From Sinohyriopsis cumingii (Eukaryota > Mollusca > Bivalvia > Unionida > Unionidae), in assembly GCA_028554795.2 (NCBI GenBank), contig CM068838.1:125371928-125435927 (forward strand): DNA of 64,000 nt, given 5' to 3'. The position numbers and the translations under genes were made by a program. Below, one piece after another: positions 23,880 to 35,245 of this stretch (position 1 is the stretch's first letter; the number at the start of each line of letters is the position of its first letter). The notes beneath the pieces are model-generated. The model did no database searches. It had not been told where the DNA came from and was given only the letters and a program-made list of their open reading frames with translations.

Positions 23880-24125
23880 CCAGGTCATACCAAAGACATA
23901 TTAATGGTACTAACAGCTGCCTTGCTTTGTGTTCAGCATTAAAAGGTTAGCATTAGGCCTGGTCGGCCAGGTGTCAGGATAATGTGACAAGGTGGGACAT
24001 GATGCTACATGTCTCGGCATGATGCCCCAGTGCTAGCCATCACTATAAAGTGTCACACTGAATACATCATAGTGATATGACTACAACTGTTAAAGCTACA
24101 TTAAAAACCTAATTCACACACTTAC
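23880..24125 (+). mobile_element. SINE family B, degraded
   Basis: Plus-strand copy beginning after the tRNA head (GGCCAGGTCATACCAAAGAC) and running through GGCATGATGCCCCAGTGCTA to a CACACAC tail. It carries the same body as the copies at 2684 and 57272. Confidence 0.8.
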
Positions 24126-24537
24126 ATGCACTTAGCAAGCATACTGAATAATAAAACATTAGCACAGAATTGGTGAGGGAGTAGATTCCAAAAAGGATGA
24201 GTTACAGTCATCTTAATTTCTAGAAGGCGAGTGGATGTTGTGAATAATTTTCTTTTTCACGAACAAAAGCAAGTATCTGTGGCTGTGGCAGTCATTTTGC
24301 ATATGCAGAAAGTAATGCAGGTATACTACAAGTACAATATGATGGATTCAGTTGTTAGTCATCTCCACTCCCACACTTGGACTTGTTCTATATAAGATTT
24401 TCCTTGCACAAGTAAACTGCCCTATTTCTTCTGTTCTGAAGATAAGATTTTTTAGTGCCCTTCCAATTTAAATGACGACAAGAAATAAGACATTTAAAAG
24501 TATTCATCAAGTGAAAAACAAAAGGGTGTGGTATTAA
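24126..24537. other. No gene seen
   Basis: Unremarkable sequence between two SINEs. Confidence 0.5.
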
Positions 24538-24668
24538 GATGTTGTTGTTGTTGTTGTTGTGGGGTTTAACGCCATTTTCAGCACACAATAGGCTATACAT
24601 GGTGGCCAGTATTAATGGTGGAGGAAGAACCCGGGAAAACCTTGGAAAAGAACCACCGACCCACGAGA
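24538..24668 (-). mobile_element. SINE family A, head-less copy
   Basis: It begins with a (GTT)n block and GGGGTTTAACGCCATTTTCA and stops after CCACCGACCCACGAGAGG, before the tRNA-like head. This is a 5'-truncated insertion on the minus strand. Confidence 0.85.
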
Positions 24669-25426
24669 GGTGACTAAGATGAATCCTGCATCTGATTAAA
24701 TGGCCTAAAAGGTGGAACTGCGGAAAACTAACAGGTGGTCTGTCTGAAAATGTTTTTTATACCTTGTCAAGGATGAGAATGGCATATGAATAGAGGCGTC
24801 TACATCTGTCCGTAATCTGCATGCTGGAAATACAACCAAGATGTCAACACATCTAAAACGGCACCACCCTTCCAGTGACACCTTTCAAAGAAGGAAAAGA
24901 CCAGGAAGTTGATTATGTGCATCTACCACGTTTCAGTCATATCATAGGCTTTGTACGTGAAACATATCAATATGCAACATAGTTGCATTGTTTCACACGT
25001 GTGAATTGTTTTAATCCTATTATTAATCAAGGCATTAGGCAAAGGGAAAAAAATGTGAAACGTAATTTACTTATCTCATATATCTGCATATAAGCCACAT
25101 AATTTAGGAAATTATAAAAGCCTTTAAGAAGGGAAGTTGGGTTTCTGCACTTGGATTACCTGCCCAAATGTTTAAGCTGTTAGTATTGTTTAATTTAACT
25201 AGATTTTTGAAATAAAAATCAACATGCTTTAGGCATACATGTAGTTGTTTTTTTAAATGTATAAAAAAAGCCAGATTATAATATTAATCTCCCAGCAGGG
25301 AGCACCTAGGTTTGGAATTTCATGATTTTGCTAGATAATGCCTGATCATTATTTTCTGGTCTATAAAATTACAAACAGGATTTATTCAGGCTTGTAAACA
25401 GTCAGCCTAATTACAAAATGGGAATG
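24669..25426. other. No gene seen
   Basis: No coding or RNA feature recognised. Confidence 0.5.
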
Positions 25427-25660
25427 TGTGTGTGTGATTCACATTTTTAATGTAGCTTTAACAATTTTTCAGTCATATCGCTATGATGTCTGCAATGTGG
25501 TAGATTATGCTGCGTAGGACATCATGCTACATGTCTGCGGCATGATGCCCCACCCAGTCACATTATCCTGACAACCGGCCGACAAGTCCTATCACTAACC
25601 TCTTAATGCTGAGTGCCAAGCGACTCAGCCGGGGATTTAACCCACAACCTCCTGCATCAC
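25427..25660 (-). mobile_element. SINE family B, partial
   Basis: It carries the GTGTGTGTG tail, TTTTTCAGTCATATCGCTA, CACCCAGTCACATTATCCTG and part of the head (CTCAGCCGGGGATTTAACCC). The central block around the TACCATTTTTGTAAG segment is deleted. Confidence 0.8.
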
Positions 25661-27013
25661 AAAATGGGAATGATTCAGGCTTGTAACCATTCTGCCTAAC
25701 TGCAACACAGGATTGATTCATGCAGGTAACCAGTCTGCCTCATTGCATAACATGACTGATACAATCTGGATTAATGCCAGCATCACTAATTATATTTGGA
25801 ATTCTATCTGCTAGTGCAGGGAAACAAATATTTGTGATAATTGCCATATTGATTTTTGCACAGAAATTGGTAAAACTGTTTATCTCATAGCACAAGATGG
25901 TTTATGTTATGCCATCATTCTTCTGTAGAGCAAACAAGATAAAAGTTATCACTGTTTTGCATCAACTTACTCGGCAGTAGAGAAATAGTAATAATAGTCC
26001 AACCAATAGTTATATTCAAGTCTATGTCATTAATAAGGGTCCAATCTACACATCTAAATTCATGTCAGTAATAATAGTCCAACCAACAGTTAGTGTCAAA
26101 TCCCTGTCAGTAACAATGGTTACATGACAACACGAGATACATCAGAAACATCACCAAGGTAGTATGCACAAGAAGGTTAATGACCCAAAGTGTCTAATGT
26201 CACTGATACATCTACTTTCGGCAATCTGATTAAAATCAGATTTGCGCTGTATGTGAAGATCTGATGACGACCGCTTAAGGGTCATGCTCTAGTGACCATT
26301 TGAAATAGCCAATGGAAATGCAGCTTTAAAAAATCTTAAAGTGAATCAAATCATTCAGTACACATTCATGCTCTTCATCCACACTGCTCAGTCTCCAAAC
26401 ATGAAGATATAAAAATTGATCTGATTGGTAGATGAAATTAGCAATTATGGTAATAACACAGGTTGCCAAAACATGACCCCTACATGGTTGCTTAAGATCT
26501 TCATGTATAACAGTGGAGATGTGATTTTAATCCGATTGCTACTTTTGGTACATTTGGTACATTGTCAGAGACTGTAATTGTGAAACTTACTCTTACCAAT
26601 AAAAGTTTGTTTGGGTTGGTATGCATATACTTTGTACAACAGTTGAAAAGCATAGAGGTTCTATAAATAAATGTTTGGCATACTGTTGTACATTTAATCT
26701 CTAAATAGCAATATGGATACACTTTAGTTACAATTTAACCTGGAACCTGGATACACTTTAGTTACAATTTAACCTTGATACATTTTAGTTACATTTTAGC
26801 CATATATTTTGATGTGCATTTTGTTAAATGATAATTGGTAAAGAATAATAATTAAGTTCAAAGAAACCTTTCCAGTGTGATGAAAATATACATTTCTAGG
26901 CACTTTAAACCAAACAATCTAAGCCTTTTAAAATTATGTCCACGTCTTCTACACACTGGCAGTACACTATTGTCTGCAAGCTCCAGAATCTGTGAACATT
27001 TATTATGTCACAT
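25661..27013. other. No gene seen; short palindrome at 26223-26242
   Basis: AATCTGATT and AATCAGATT form 9-bp arms around two bases at 26223-26242. The phrase GTTACAATTTAACCT is repeated three times at 26727-26800. No coding domain. Confidence 0.45.
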
Positions 27014-27112
27014 GTTGTTGTTGAAGGTTCAATGCCATTTTTTAGCACACGATAAGCTATAAATTGTGGCCAGCATAACTGGTGGAGGAGGAACCAGATA
27101 AAACCTAGTAAG
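27014..27112 (-). mobile_element. SINE family A, short degraded copy
   Basis: GTTGTTGTTGAAGGTTCAATGCC, then a TTTTTTAGCACACGATAAGC block and GGTGGAGGAGGAACCAG. These match the 3' half of family A. Confidence 0.75.
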
Positions 27113-28125
27113 AATCAAATGATCATTGCAAAGTCACATGTATTTGCAAGATGCTATGTCAAATTAGAAATGTCAAGTTTGTCTGGATGCTTCTCATGAA
27201 ATCTTCCATTCAGAAATGGTTTGTAGCTACCACATGCTGTCAGCCATTTCTAAATGCAAAATACCATATCATGGTTGATATAATTTAATTTTTACTTGTT
27301 TAGGACAAGTAGTTTTTAAGAAAACTGGTCCCAAATACCTTTGACTTGTCCCAAAATTTAAATCACCTGCACAGTTTTTAACATGTATGCACTTTAACCT
27401 ATCATATCAACAAAACAATGCATATACTACATACTTATTCCTTTACTTTTTAAAAAACATAATGTTGATATTGTGCATCTTGCTGCATTCATTATATCTG
27501 TGTTAAATGATGGCTTTGAAAGAATGTCAGAGCATTTACACAGCAGTTGATATATCTGTATATGACATAATGTTATAACTGCAAAACATAATTCCTTCCG
27601 TGTCACTAACTTCAAGCCATGATTAATTATCAACTCAATGTGGCTGACAAATTTTCTGACTCTTTTCTGGGCCATATTTGCCATTTTCTGGCTGTTACAG
27701 AGTCTAGCCTACATCTCTGGAAAAATATTTACTTCCAACTCAGTAGCAGCCATATGTTTTATCCCTACACATTCAGGTGAATTATTTTTCTCTGAATCCA
27801 CCCACAAGTATCCGGGTAGAGTAAACACAATATAACAAAGCCGTTGAAAGCTAAGCAATCTGGCTGTTTTGTTTAAAATGTTTTGATTGGCCAATCATTG
27901 TTGTCCTTTATTTTCTGATGGAATGCATTCTGTATGACAAATTCTCACCATTTATTTTAAGGATTAAATAATTTTTACCTTTACAGCCTCTTACTTCTTT
28001 ACCTTGTAGTACTACTTGCTTACATTTGTTTTGAAAGGCTTTATCCTCCAGGGTTTTTCTGCAATTCTTTATCTTTACATTTTATTCAACACATTATAAC
28101 CAGTACAGTGTCAACATGCCCTAAC
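27113..28125. other. No gene seen
   Basis: Short open frames on both strands around 27427-27894 contain no recognised domain. Confidence 0.45.
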
Positions 28126-28200
28126 ATGTACATACATACATACATACATACATACATGCATGCATGCATGCATGCATACATACATACATACATACATACA

Positions 28201-28232
<32 letters not shown>

Positions 28233-28330
28233 ATGACCACAGAAACAATTTTTTGTTTAAAATTTTTTCTTCTGCAAACATCCTGACATGCATGCATGCA
28301 TACAGCAGGCACACATGCATACACATATCA
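28126..28330. repeat. (CATA)n / (CATG)n microsatellite
   Basis: An uninterrupted tetranucleotide run of ACATAC with an internal ATGC stretch at about 28133-28230, with smaller CATG runs to 28330. The Tyr/Met/Cys- or Thr/His-rich open frames here are microsatellite artefacts. Confidence 0.95.
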
Positions 28331-28876
28331 ATATCAACATTCACATGTTAAAAAAAATTACTGCTGTATTAACATAATTGCCTGACAGGGGAGAAACTAA
28401 AAGGTTTCCAATTATCGACTAATACATGGGCATATATTATGGGTTGTTTTTATCAAACAATTTCTAGTTCATTGAAACTACTTTTGATTCTCCATGTGTG
28501 TGTGTGTGTGTTTGTGTGTGTGACAGAAAAGGTTCATGAAATCCTCATTAATGAGAACCCCTGAAATAATGTACAGGCTCCAAATCATTAGGGTCTTCAT
28601 TATATAAGGGTCTTCATTATATAACGGTTTTCATTATATAAGGGTTTTCATTATATAAGGGTTTTCATTATACATATGTTCCTGCAGTTTATTCATCTTT
28701 CTGTTCTCACGATATCATACTGCTGTCTTTTTCTCCTCTCATTCAATTTCTCTTTTTATGAAATCGTGAGCAACTGTTGTACACTTCCTTAAGGATTCCA
28801 ATGGAGATTAATTTTGTTAACTTTGAAAATAAAGACTGTCATCATTATAACAGATGTGGAAATTTCAACATGGGTT
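28331..28876. repeat. Simple repeats: (GT)n and a TTCATTATATAAGGGT tandem
   Basis: A GT run at 28494-28522, then five copies of a roughly 18-bp unit with TCATTATATAAGGGT at 28592-28672. The rest has no gene. Confidence 0.8.
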
Positions 28877-29192
28877 TAAATTTATGCTCAAACAGTACCA
28901 TGGTAACAGAGCCTAAGTCTACATGTTGTTTCTGCTCAAACAGTACCATGGTAACAGAGCCTAAGTCTACATGTTGTTTCTGCTCAAACAGTACCATGGT
29001 AACAGAGCCTAAGTCTACATGTTGTTTCTGCTCAAACAGTACCATGGTAACAGAGCCTAAGTCTACATGTTGTTTGTGCTCAAACAGTACCATGGTAACA
29101 GAGCCTAAGTCTACATGTTGTTTGTGCTCAAACAGTACCATGGTAACAGAGCCTAAGTCTACATGTTGTTTCTGCTCAAACAGTTCAATGAC
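28877..29192. repeat. 48-bp minisatellite open in both directions
   Basis: Six nearly identical 48-bp units (CTCAAACAGTACCATGGTAA plus CAGAGCCTAAGTCTACATGT plus TGTTTSTG) keep one frame open on each strand. They give a 16-residue peptide repeat SNSTMVTEPKSTCCFC on the plus strand and a different one on the minus strand. No splice or start context convinces me it is translated. Its CAAACAGTNCCATG core recurs in the 40-bp array at 29890-30610, so the two arrays share an origin. Confidence 0.9.
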
Positions 29193-29889
29193 TATAAGAG
29201 CCTAGAAGCAAAGTTTATTTACAGTTTGATGGAAATTTCTATTACGGTGGCAGAGTAGTGGGGATTTATATAAGATTGTTTATAACTTAGAATTTTCTGG
29301 AAATGAACTTTTGAACCTCAACCTGGTTTTTAAAATGTCTTAGGTTTTAATATTAAGATTGATTTTGTTAAAATTTTTCATTCCTATCTTAAGAGCCAAA
29401 CTGGAATCAGTCTTATTGTTGTGTTCAGTTTTAATTTGAGAGGATGTATTCATTTAAATTATTCACTGGAATTACAAAGTGCTCATTAATACTTCTTGCA
29501 TTGAATCACTATTTTGGGATTTTTGAGAATTCATTCAAGGACATTTGGGTTATATCATTGCAATACATCAAGGCTGCTGGCACATTAGCATTTTCAAGGC
29601 TATAGACATATCAGCACATTCAAAACTGGATTTCATTCAGATCACCACTGAAATTCATTCGTAACTCTATATTTGGACTTGTGCTAGAACTTCTAGGTCT
29701 ATTTGGGATTTAATTCACAATACTAAGTTCTTTTACAATTTTTATTTTGTATTCTAGGAAAATAAATTATTTGTTGAATTATACTATTTTGTTGTTTTTC
29801 TCTCTTTTCTGATACTTAGTTTTAGACCATAGAATTGCTACACCATGTTCGTTTGTTCTCAGCCAGTTCTGTGATTACAAAGTGTTTCT
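29193..29889. other. No gene seen
   Basis: AT-rich spacer between two related minisatellites. Confidence 0.5.
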
Positions 29890-30610
29890 GTGTTACCTGT
29901 ACTCAGACAGTTCCATAATTATGGGTCATGGGTCTTTCTTGCTTGTGCTCATGAATACAGGACATGTGTCTATGTTGTTCATGCTCAAACATTTCCATGA
30001 CTTCTGGGTCTATGCTATTTGTGTGCTCAAACAGTTCCATGACTACTGGGTCTATGCTATTTGTGCTCTAACAGTTCCATAACTACTGGGTCTATGCAAT
30101 TTTTGTTCTCAAACAGTTCCATGACTATTGGGTCTATACTATTTGTGCTCTAACAGTTCCATGACTATTTGGTCTATGCTATTTGTGCTCTAACAGTTCC
30201 ATGACTATTGGGTCCATGCTATTTGTGCTCTAACAGTTCCACGAATACTGGGTACATGCTATTTATGCTCTAACAGTTCCATGACTACTGGGTCCATGCT
30301 ATTTGTGCTCTAACAGTTCCATGACTACTGGGTCCATGCTATTTGTGCTCTAACAGTTCCGTGACTATTGGGTCCATGCTATTTCTGCTCTAACAGTTCC
30401 ATGACTATTGGGTCCATGCTATTTCTGCTCTAACAGTTCCATGACTATTGGGTCCATGCTATTTGTGCTCTAACAGTTCCATGACTATTGGGTCCCTACT
30501 ATTTGTACTCTAACAGTTCCATGACTACTGGGTCTATACTGTTTGTGCTCTAACAGTTCCATGACTACTGGGTCCATGCTATTTGTGCTGTAACAATTCC
30601 ATGACAACTG
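29890..30610. repeat. 40-bp minisatellite, about 17 copies
   Basis: Units read CTAACAGTTCCATGACTAYT then GGGTCCATGCTATTTGTGCT. The first few units are diverged, and the later ones (30140-30600) are almost uniform. Confidence 0.93.
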
Positions 30611-30624
30611 GGACTGCAATTGCT

Positions 30625-30800
30625 TTCATGCTCTGGATAATTCATGATCATTAGGAATTTTCCATATTGGATAATTCATGATCATTAGTAATTTCTCATA
30701 CTGGATAATTCATGATCATTAGTGATTTCCCATACTGGATAATTCATGATCATTAGGAATTTCCCATACTGGATAATTCATGATCATTAGGAATTTCCCA
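30625..30800. repeat. 34-bp repeat, five copies
   Basis: Units carry GGATAATTCATGATCATTAG and (G/T)(A/G)ATTTCCCATACT. The last unit runs into the left arm of a Penelope-like remnant, and GATCATTAGGAATTTCCC belongs to both. Confidence 0.9.
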
Positions 30801-30898
30801 TGCTCAGAGCATAAATATCTTAACGAATTCACAATTTTCAGCAATATCACACTGCAACTAATGTTGAGCATGTGACTAATAATAATCACATAATATGA

Positions 30899-31178
30899 AG
30901 AGACTGGTGTAGATGGGTGGTAATTCAAGCCCCTTGTCACTGTTTAGTATTGACCTCTGCTGTTGTATTTAGATCGCCTCCATCACCTTACCTTTTCCAT
31001 GCGTTGTCCTCAGATATGATCACCATGGTTTGATTGGGAACAGTGGAATGTCCCATATTGCTACAGTGTTCATGCATGACCAATGACTCCCTGCTGATGC
31101 ATTCCTGAGTCCTGGTTTCTAAGACTCTGCATGTTTCCCCAATGTATCCTTTCTCAATTACAATCTATTATAGGTCAC
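30899..31178 (-). pseudogene. GIY-YIG endonuclease C-terminus of a Penelope-like element
   Basis: Read on the minus strand from about 31149 is GYIGETCRVLETRTQE, the Y-I-G half of the GIY-YIG endonuclease with its conserved Arg. A histidine-containing EHCSNMGHS block follows, then EDNAWKR. A TAA at 30988-30990 ends that frame, but a neighbouring frame continues with KVMEAI and DKGLELPPIYTSLF, the usual C-terminal sequence of Penelope-like polyproteins. Stops also precede GYIGET. The fragment is about 90 codons, frameshifted and dead. In the family this domain nicks target DNA during retrotransposition. Confidence 0.75.
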
Positions 31179-31180
31179 AT

Positions 31181-31235
31181 GTTCAAGTCATTAGTTGCTG
31201 ATGAAGGCAGTGTGATATTGCTGAAAATTTTGAAC
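31181..31235 (+). ncRNA. Degenerate hammerhead-ribozyme-like motif
   Basis: The order is GTTCAA-GTC, a short loop, CTGATGA (31198-31204), GGCA...TGCT able to pair as helix II, GAAA (31223-31226), then TTGAAC (31230-31235) complementary to GTTCAA as helix III. All core elements of a type III hammerhead are present in order. The position after GAAA is A rather than C, helix III has two extra T, and helix I is hardly formed, so activity is doubtful. It sits in the pseudo-LTR of the Penelope-like remnant, where such ribozymes are known. Confidence 0.4.
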
Positions 31236-31282
31236 TCTTAAGATATTTATGCACTGAGCAAGGGAAATTACTAATGATTACA

Positions 31283-32389
31283 GGAACTGGTTCAAAATTG
31301 CTTTTCTCGTACAGTTCCATGACTACAGATTCTGGGGCTATGTTGCTTAACTGAATTTTAATCTATGTCTAAATTTGTTCTTGTTACTTTCGTGATGTTA
31401 TTGATAAATGGATTGACTTTCTAAAACCTATGTTTGTCTAGTAAACATGACCTGCAACAGTTTCATCACTTGCATTGCGAGTTACATGTTAGTAACCTGA
31501 TGATAAACAAAGTATAAAGTAGATAAATATCAATTATCAACCTAACAAAGGTTTTCTGACCTTGCTAAATTTTTTATGTAAAAGCACAGTTTACATATGA
31601 TTTATATTGATGCACATGACTAAAACTTGGGGGGAAAAAATGATAAATCTTTTCAGATACACGTAATAAAATGTATTCAGTTCTATGATAGGTAGCCACT
31701 GATATTGCCAAAATTTACTGGCAAAAATCAGAACATGGTATCAAGTTCATACTAAATCAAATGGCAGAAAAAACATAACTGCAATAATGCAAAGATTTTT
31801 TCTAAAATAACCGGAAATGGGAATCCTGACCATAATTTACACTGAACATCTGGGAACATTTTATTTGAGAGTTAAATTACTATTTTTTATATATATATAC
31901 AAATCCAAGTGAAAATGTTTTTTTATATTGGAAAAGGTATTGACACTCCCCCATCTTGACTTGGATAAAAATATGAAAAGTATAAACGACTCAAAATATA
32001 ATTAATTTCTTCCTGAATTAAATAATTATATGCATCATTTGCTGAACTCATACCAGTCAGTCAATTCCATACAAACAGCTTTAGCTTAGAAGAAATAATC
32101 AATATTAAATGGTGTGTGCTTGGAAAACATGTTAATGGTGCCAGTCCATATTTACACTGACTACAGATGCATAATTGATCCTTCGGCTATTAAGGCATGG
32201 CTCTAACAAAGCACAAATATTGCCTACTATATATAATGCGAGTTGAGTCATAGTGTTGCAACTGTAATAGGTCACTTTCTGACCATCCTAGCAGTCTGAA
32301 CCTAAGTCTTACAGTATACATCCAATAGCAATGGACCTGACAAATGCATTTGCCAAAGAACTGGGGCAGGCAGGGCTTATTACTGGACA
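31283..32389. other. No gene seen
   Basis: AT-rich DNA with no recognised feature. Confidence 0.5.
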
Positions 32390-32590
32390 AGGGGCCAAGT
32401 GGTCTAAGGCATTCTCCTTGACAGGTCACTGACATCTCTGTCTTGCTCAGCTAATAGTGGCATGTGAAGAAGCTTGTCAGTAGCTTCCCATGGGTCCTTT
32501 CTGGGTTCATACTCCACCAAATATACTGGCCACTATATGTAGCCTATCAAGTGCTGAAAATGGCATTCAATCCATAAAACACAAACACAT
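32390..32590 (+). mobile_element. SINE family A, diverged
   Basis: GGGGCCAAGTGGTCTAAGGC head, AGAAGCTTGTCAGTAGCTTCC body, TGCTGAAAATGGCATTCAAT and a CACAAACACA tail. It is older than the copy at 37551. Confidence 0.8.
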
Positions 32591-32941
32591 CTTGTTGGAC
32601 AAGGATATATTTAGTAAATATCTGCATAAATTATTCTGGAAAAAAATGATCAGCTGCTGAAGTTCAGTTTGATATTTATCCCTATACATTACGTTTTTGG
32701 CACTCATTCATTGCTCTGAAGTAGATGACATTATTGGAGATGACTGTTGATCCCTCTGGGGATTAATCTGGATGAAATTCAGTGTTTAATCTCTCAGAAA
32801 ATGGAGGAGAAGGTTACAGCCAATGATATTGAATGCATCTTCATGCCTTAGACATTTCTCAATTGCTACTAGTCCTCTTAGGCAGACACCACAAGGGGAG
32901 TATTTCATTTATTGCAGAAAATGCTGCTACTTGTTACTCAT
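32591..32941. other. No gene seen
   Basis: No recognised feature. Confidence 0.5.
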
Positions 32942-33450
32942 CATGGCAAAAGTCGTCTACGGCGCTCACCGTTACATATCACTGCTATTTCACCTCTATC
33001 TGAGTAGGTTTGAGTCTCGAATTCGTTGTTGTTGTTGTTGTTGTGGGGTTTAACGCCATTTTGCAGCACATGATAGGCTATACATGGCGGCCAGTATTAA
33101 TGGTGGAGGAGGAACCAGAGAAAACCCCGGAAAGAACCACCGACCCACGAGAAGCTGCTGGCAAGCTTTCTCACATACCCACATTGGCTGAATCTTAGAC
33201 TCGAACCGCCGCAGACAGAGGTGAGATGGCAGTGATCCGTAACGAAGAGCGCTTTAGACCACTCGGCCACTCGGGGCCCCGTCTCGAATTCGGCTAATGT
33301 GGGTATGTGAGAAAGCCTGACAGTAGCTTCTCGTTGGTCGGTGGTTCTTTCTGGGGTTTTCCCCCATGTTCTTCCTCCACCATTTATACTGGCCGCCATG
33401 TATAGCATAGCTTGTGCTGAAAAATGGCATTAAACCCTACAACAACAACT
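32942..33450 (+). mobile_element. SINE family A, outer copy split by an inner SINE
   Basis: The 5' part (about 32942-33024: GGCGCTCACCGTTACATATC to GAGTCTCGAATTC) and the 3' part (33281-33450: GGCTAATGTGGGTATGTGAG to TGGCATTAAACCCTACAACA) form one plus-strand SINE. They are separated by an inner copy in the opposite orientation, inserted at GTCTCGAATTC. Confidence 0.88.
33025..33280 (-). mobile_element. SINE family A, inner copy with 11-bp target duplication
   Basis: A 256-bp full-length minus-strand copy from a (GTT)n tail to the tRNA-like head GGGGCCCCGAGTGGCCGAGT. It is bounded by the perfect duplication GTCTCGAATTC (33014-33024, 33281-33291). The duplication is part of the outer SINE, which proves the order of insertion. 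Confidence 0.92.
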
Positions 33451-35185
33451 TCTTACCCATCCAATACAACTCATTGGAAGTGGACAGGTGGATTTGTCAA
33501 TTAGTCCATGAAACCTTTTTAATCAAGTTATACGAATGCCTAATGTTGTGACAGGCTTCTTTATCAGCTACAACATAACATCAGCCGACCTCATAGTCAT
33601 TGTGTAAGGTGCATGAGACAAAACCAGTCTCAAAACATAAATGCTGCTAAACACTTTATTTTATTTTGTCTTACTCTATCCTTTTGTTTTAAATCATTCT
33701 ACGTCAGCAAGTGACATTCAAAGTAACGATGACTATATTGAAGGTTAACGTGTACATCCTATTACGCAAATTATCATATAATCTGAGAATTTTCGAGAAT
33801 CGATGGTGTCACAATTGAATAACTCGTATGTAAACATATGCCCCAAGAGTTCATAAAACAGTCCAGATTAAAACTGGAAATAATACCCTATTCAATGCAT
33901 AAACAAAATCGTGCACACATCTCAATAGTAACGTACCGGTCTATTGGCTTAGATTATAGCGGTCAAGTTCCTTATTGTCATACCACATGCACGTATATCA
34001 CTAATCCGAGTTTCCCCTGGGCCGATCCCCACACACACACTCACTTTTTTTTTTTACTTGGATATTTCATGTAGGGGTGTTATTAGACAGGCATGTAGAT
34101 CTCCGCTTTTTTATATCTGACATTATGGTTTTTAGAAAAACAGCGATCTACTTGCTGGTCTAGGGGTCTACCAAACATAAAATGTCCAAGCATAAAAAAT
34201 GGGGTGACAAAGGTCAGAGGAAACTCGGATAAATACATCACCTAGTTCGTTTTTATAAGAATCTCGAATACTTTTACTCGGTTACTGAAGCGGAGGGCTC
34301 GACTGATAGTTCCAAAAACTGTACTTACCGTACTGCAGATTCAAAACCTTATGACTGTATTTAGCGCTTTACATGGAAAACCACAGTTACGTGCAGTGGA
34401 CATGGGTAGGTCTTAATCCAGCGTATGCCGAAGATGCACGAAAGTATTTTCCTCTTGTGCAATGGCCGCAGGTTTAGGATGTACGTCAACCGGCTTGAAC
34501 GCATGGGAAATTAATGCTAGTCAGTCACCTGGAATCAATATATACTGTCCGACACTTACTTAGGCACGTGAAGATATGGTAAAAAAATAAAAGTAAATTC
34601 AAAACTACTTACAGTAATACACCAGAGTTGATAATACACCTGATTGAACTAGGTTTCATCTTCGTTATGTCATCTGCATCGACTAATCACTCGCACGACT
34701 ATTTTCATATTGTACTTGAAATCGAACGATAAGTTTCACCTTTCAAATGCTTAACTGGAAACGTTATGCGGTGTTTTATTTTCCACACACACACACACAT
34801 ACACCACCACCACCACATGAGAAATATTAAAAAGAATGCATCCATCTGATCTCTGTTTCTAAGAGTTTTGTTTATTTAACGAATTATCGACCATCAAGTG
34901 CCTTGTAAGTCGAGTCTTTGACATGCTTGGACAATCGTATGTTTCCCGTATAATCTGTATTTTGATGTTATACCATTTATACCTTAATGCATCACACTAT
35001 GCAAGAACATATATCGAGCTTTTTTTTTATTTTCGTGTACCAGAAGACACTATTTTTCAACTTACACAGTGAATTCAGATTGTTCTTTGTTCTTCTAAAA
35101 ATCAAAGCAAAATTATTTTTTTGTATCAGTCTATATTATAATTAGCGGCCGGAATTTTATTTTCTTAGAAAAATAATGCTTGGCT

Positions 35186-35188
<3 letters not shown>
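33451..35188. other. No coding gene; possible untranslated exon near 34329
   Basis: The stretch 34200-34700 is freer of repeats and richer in CG dinucleotides. A near-perfect minus-strand donor (CAGTACG|GTAAGT, exon side from 34329) lies in it, so a first untranslated exon of the minus-strand gene at 19733-20868 could be here. A CA run is at 34781-34800. There is no protein evidence. Confidence 0.3.
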
Positions 35189-35233
<45 letters not shown>

Positions 35234-35245
35234 GCACACACAATC
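35189..35245. repeat. (CT)n-(CA)n microsatellite
   Basis: Pure CT run followed by CA repeats and a short C run. Confidence 0.97.

Larger units (their letters stand above)
30783..31277 (-). mobile_element. Penelope-like element remnant with inverted terminal repeats
   Basis: An endonuclease coding fragment on the minus strand is flanked by inverted repeats of about 95-105 bp: 30783-30876, and 31174-31277 reversed. They are estimated at more than 80% identical apart from a 14-base block TTGCTGATGAAGGC-like segment present only in the right arm. Penelope-like elements typically carry pseudo-LTRs that can be inverted and contain hammerhead motifs. The catalytic RT region is missing. Confidence 0.75.

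Noticed and set aside
28111..28351. Open frames rich in Tyr/Met/Cys or Thr/His
   Set aside because: Artefacts of the CATA/CATG microsatellite.
28777..29205. 142-codon plus-strand frame with Cys-rich 16-residue repeats
   Set aside because: It coincides with a 48-bp minisatellite whose length is divisible by three, and the opposite strand is equally open. Kept as a repeat only.
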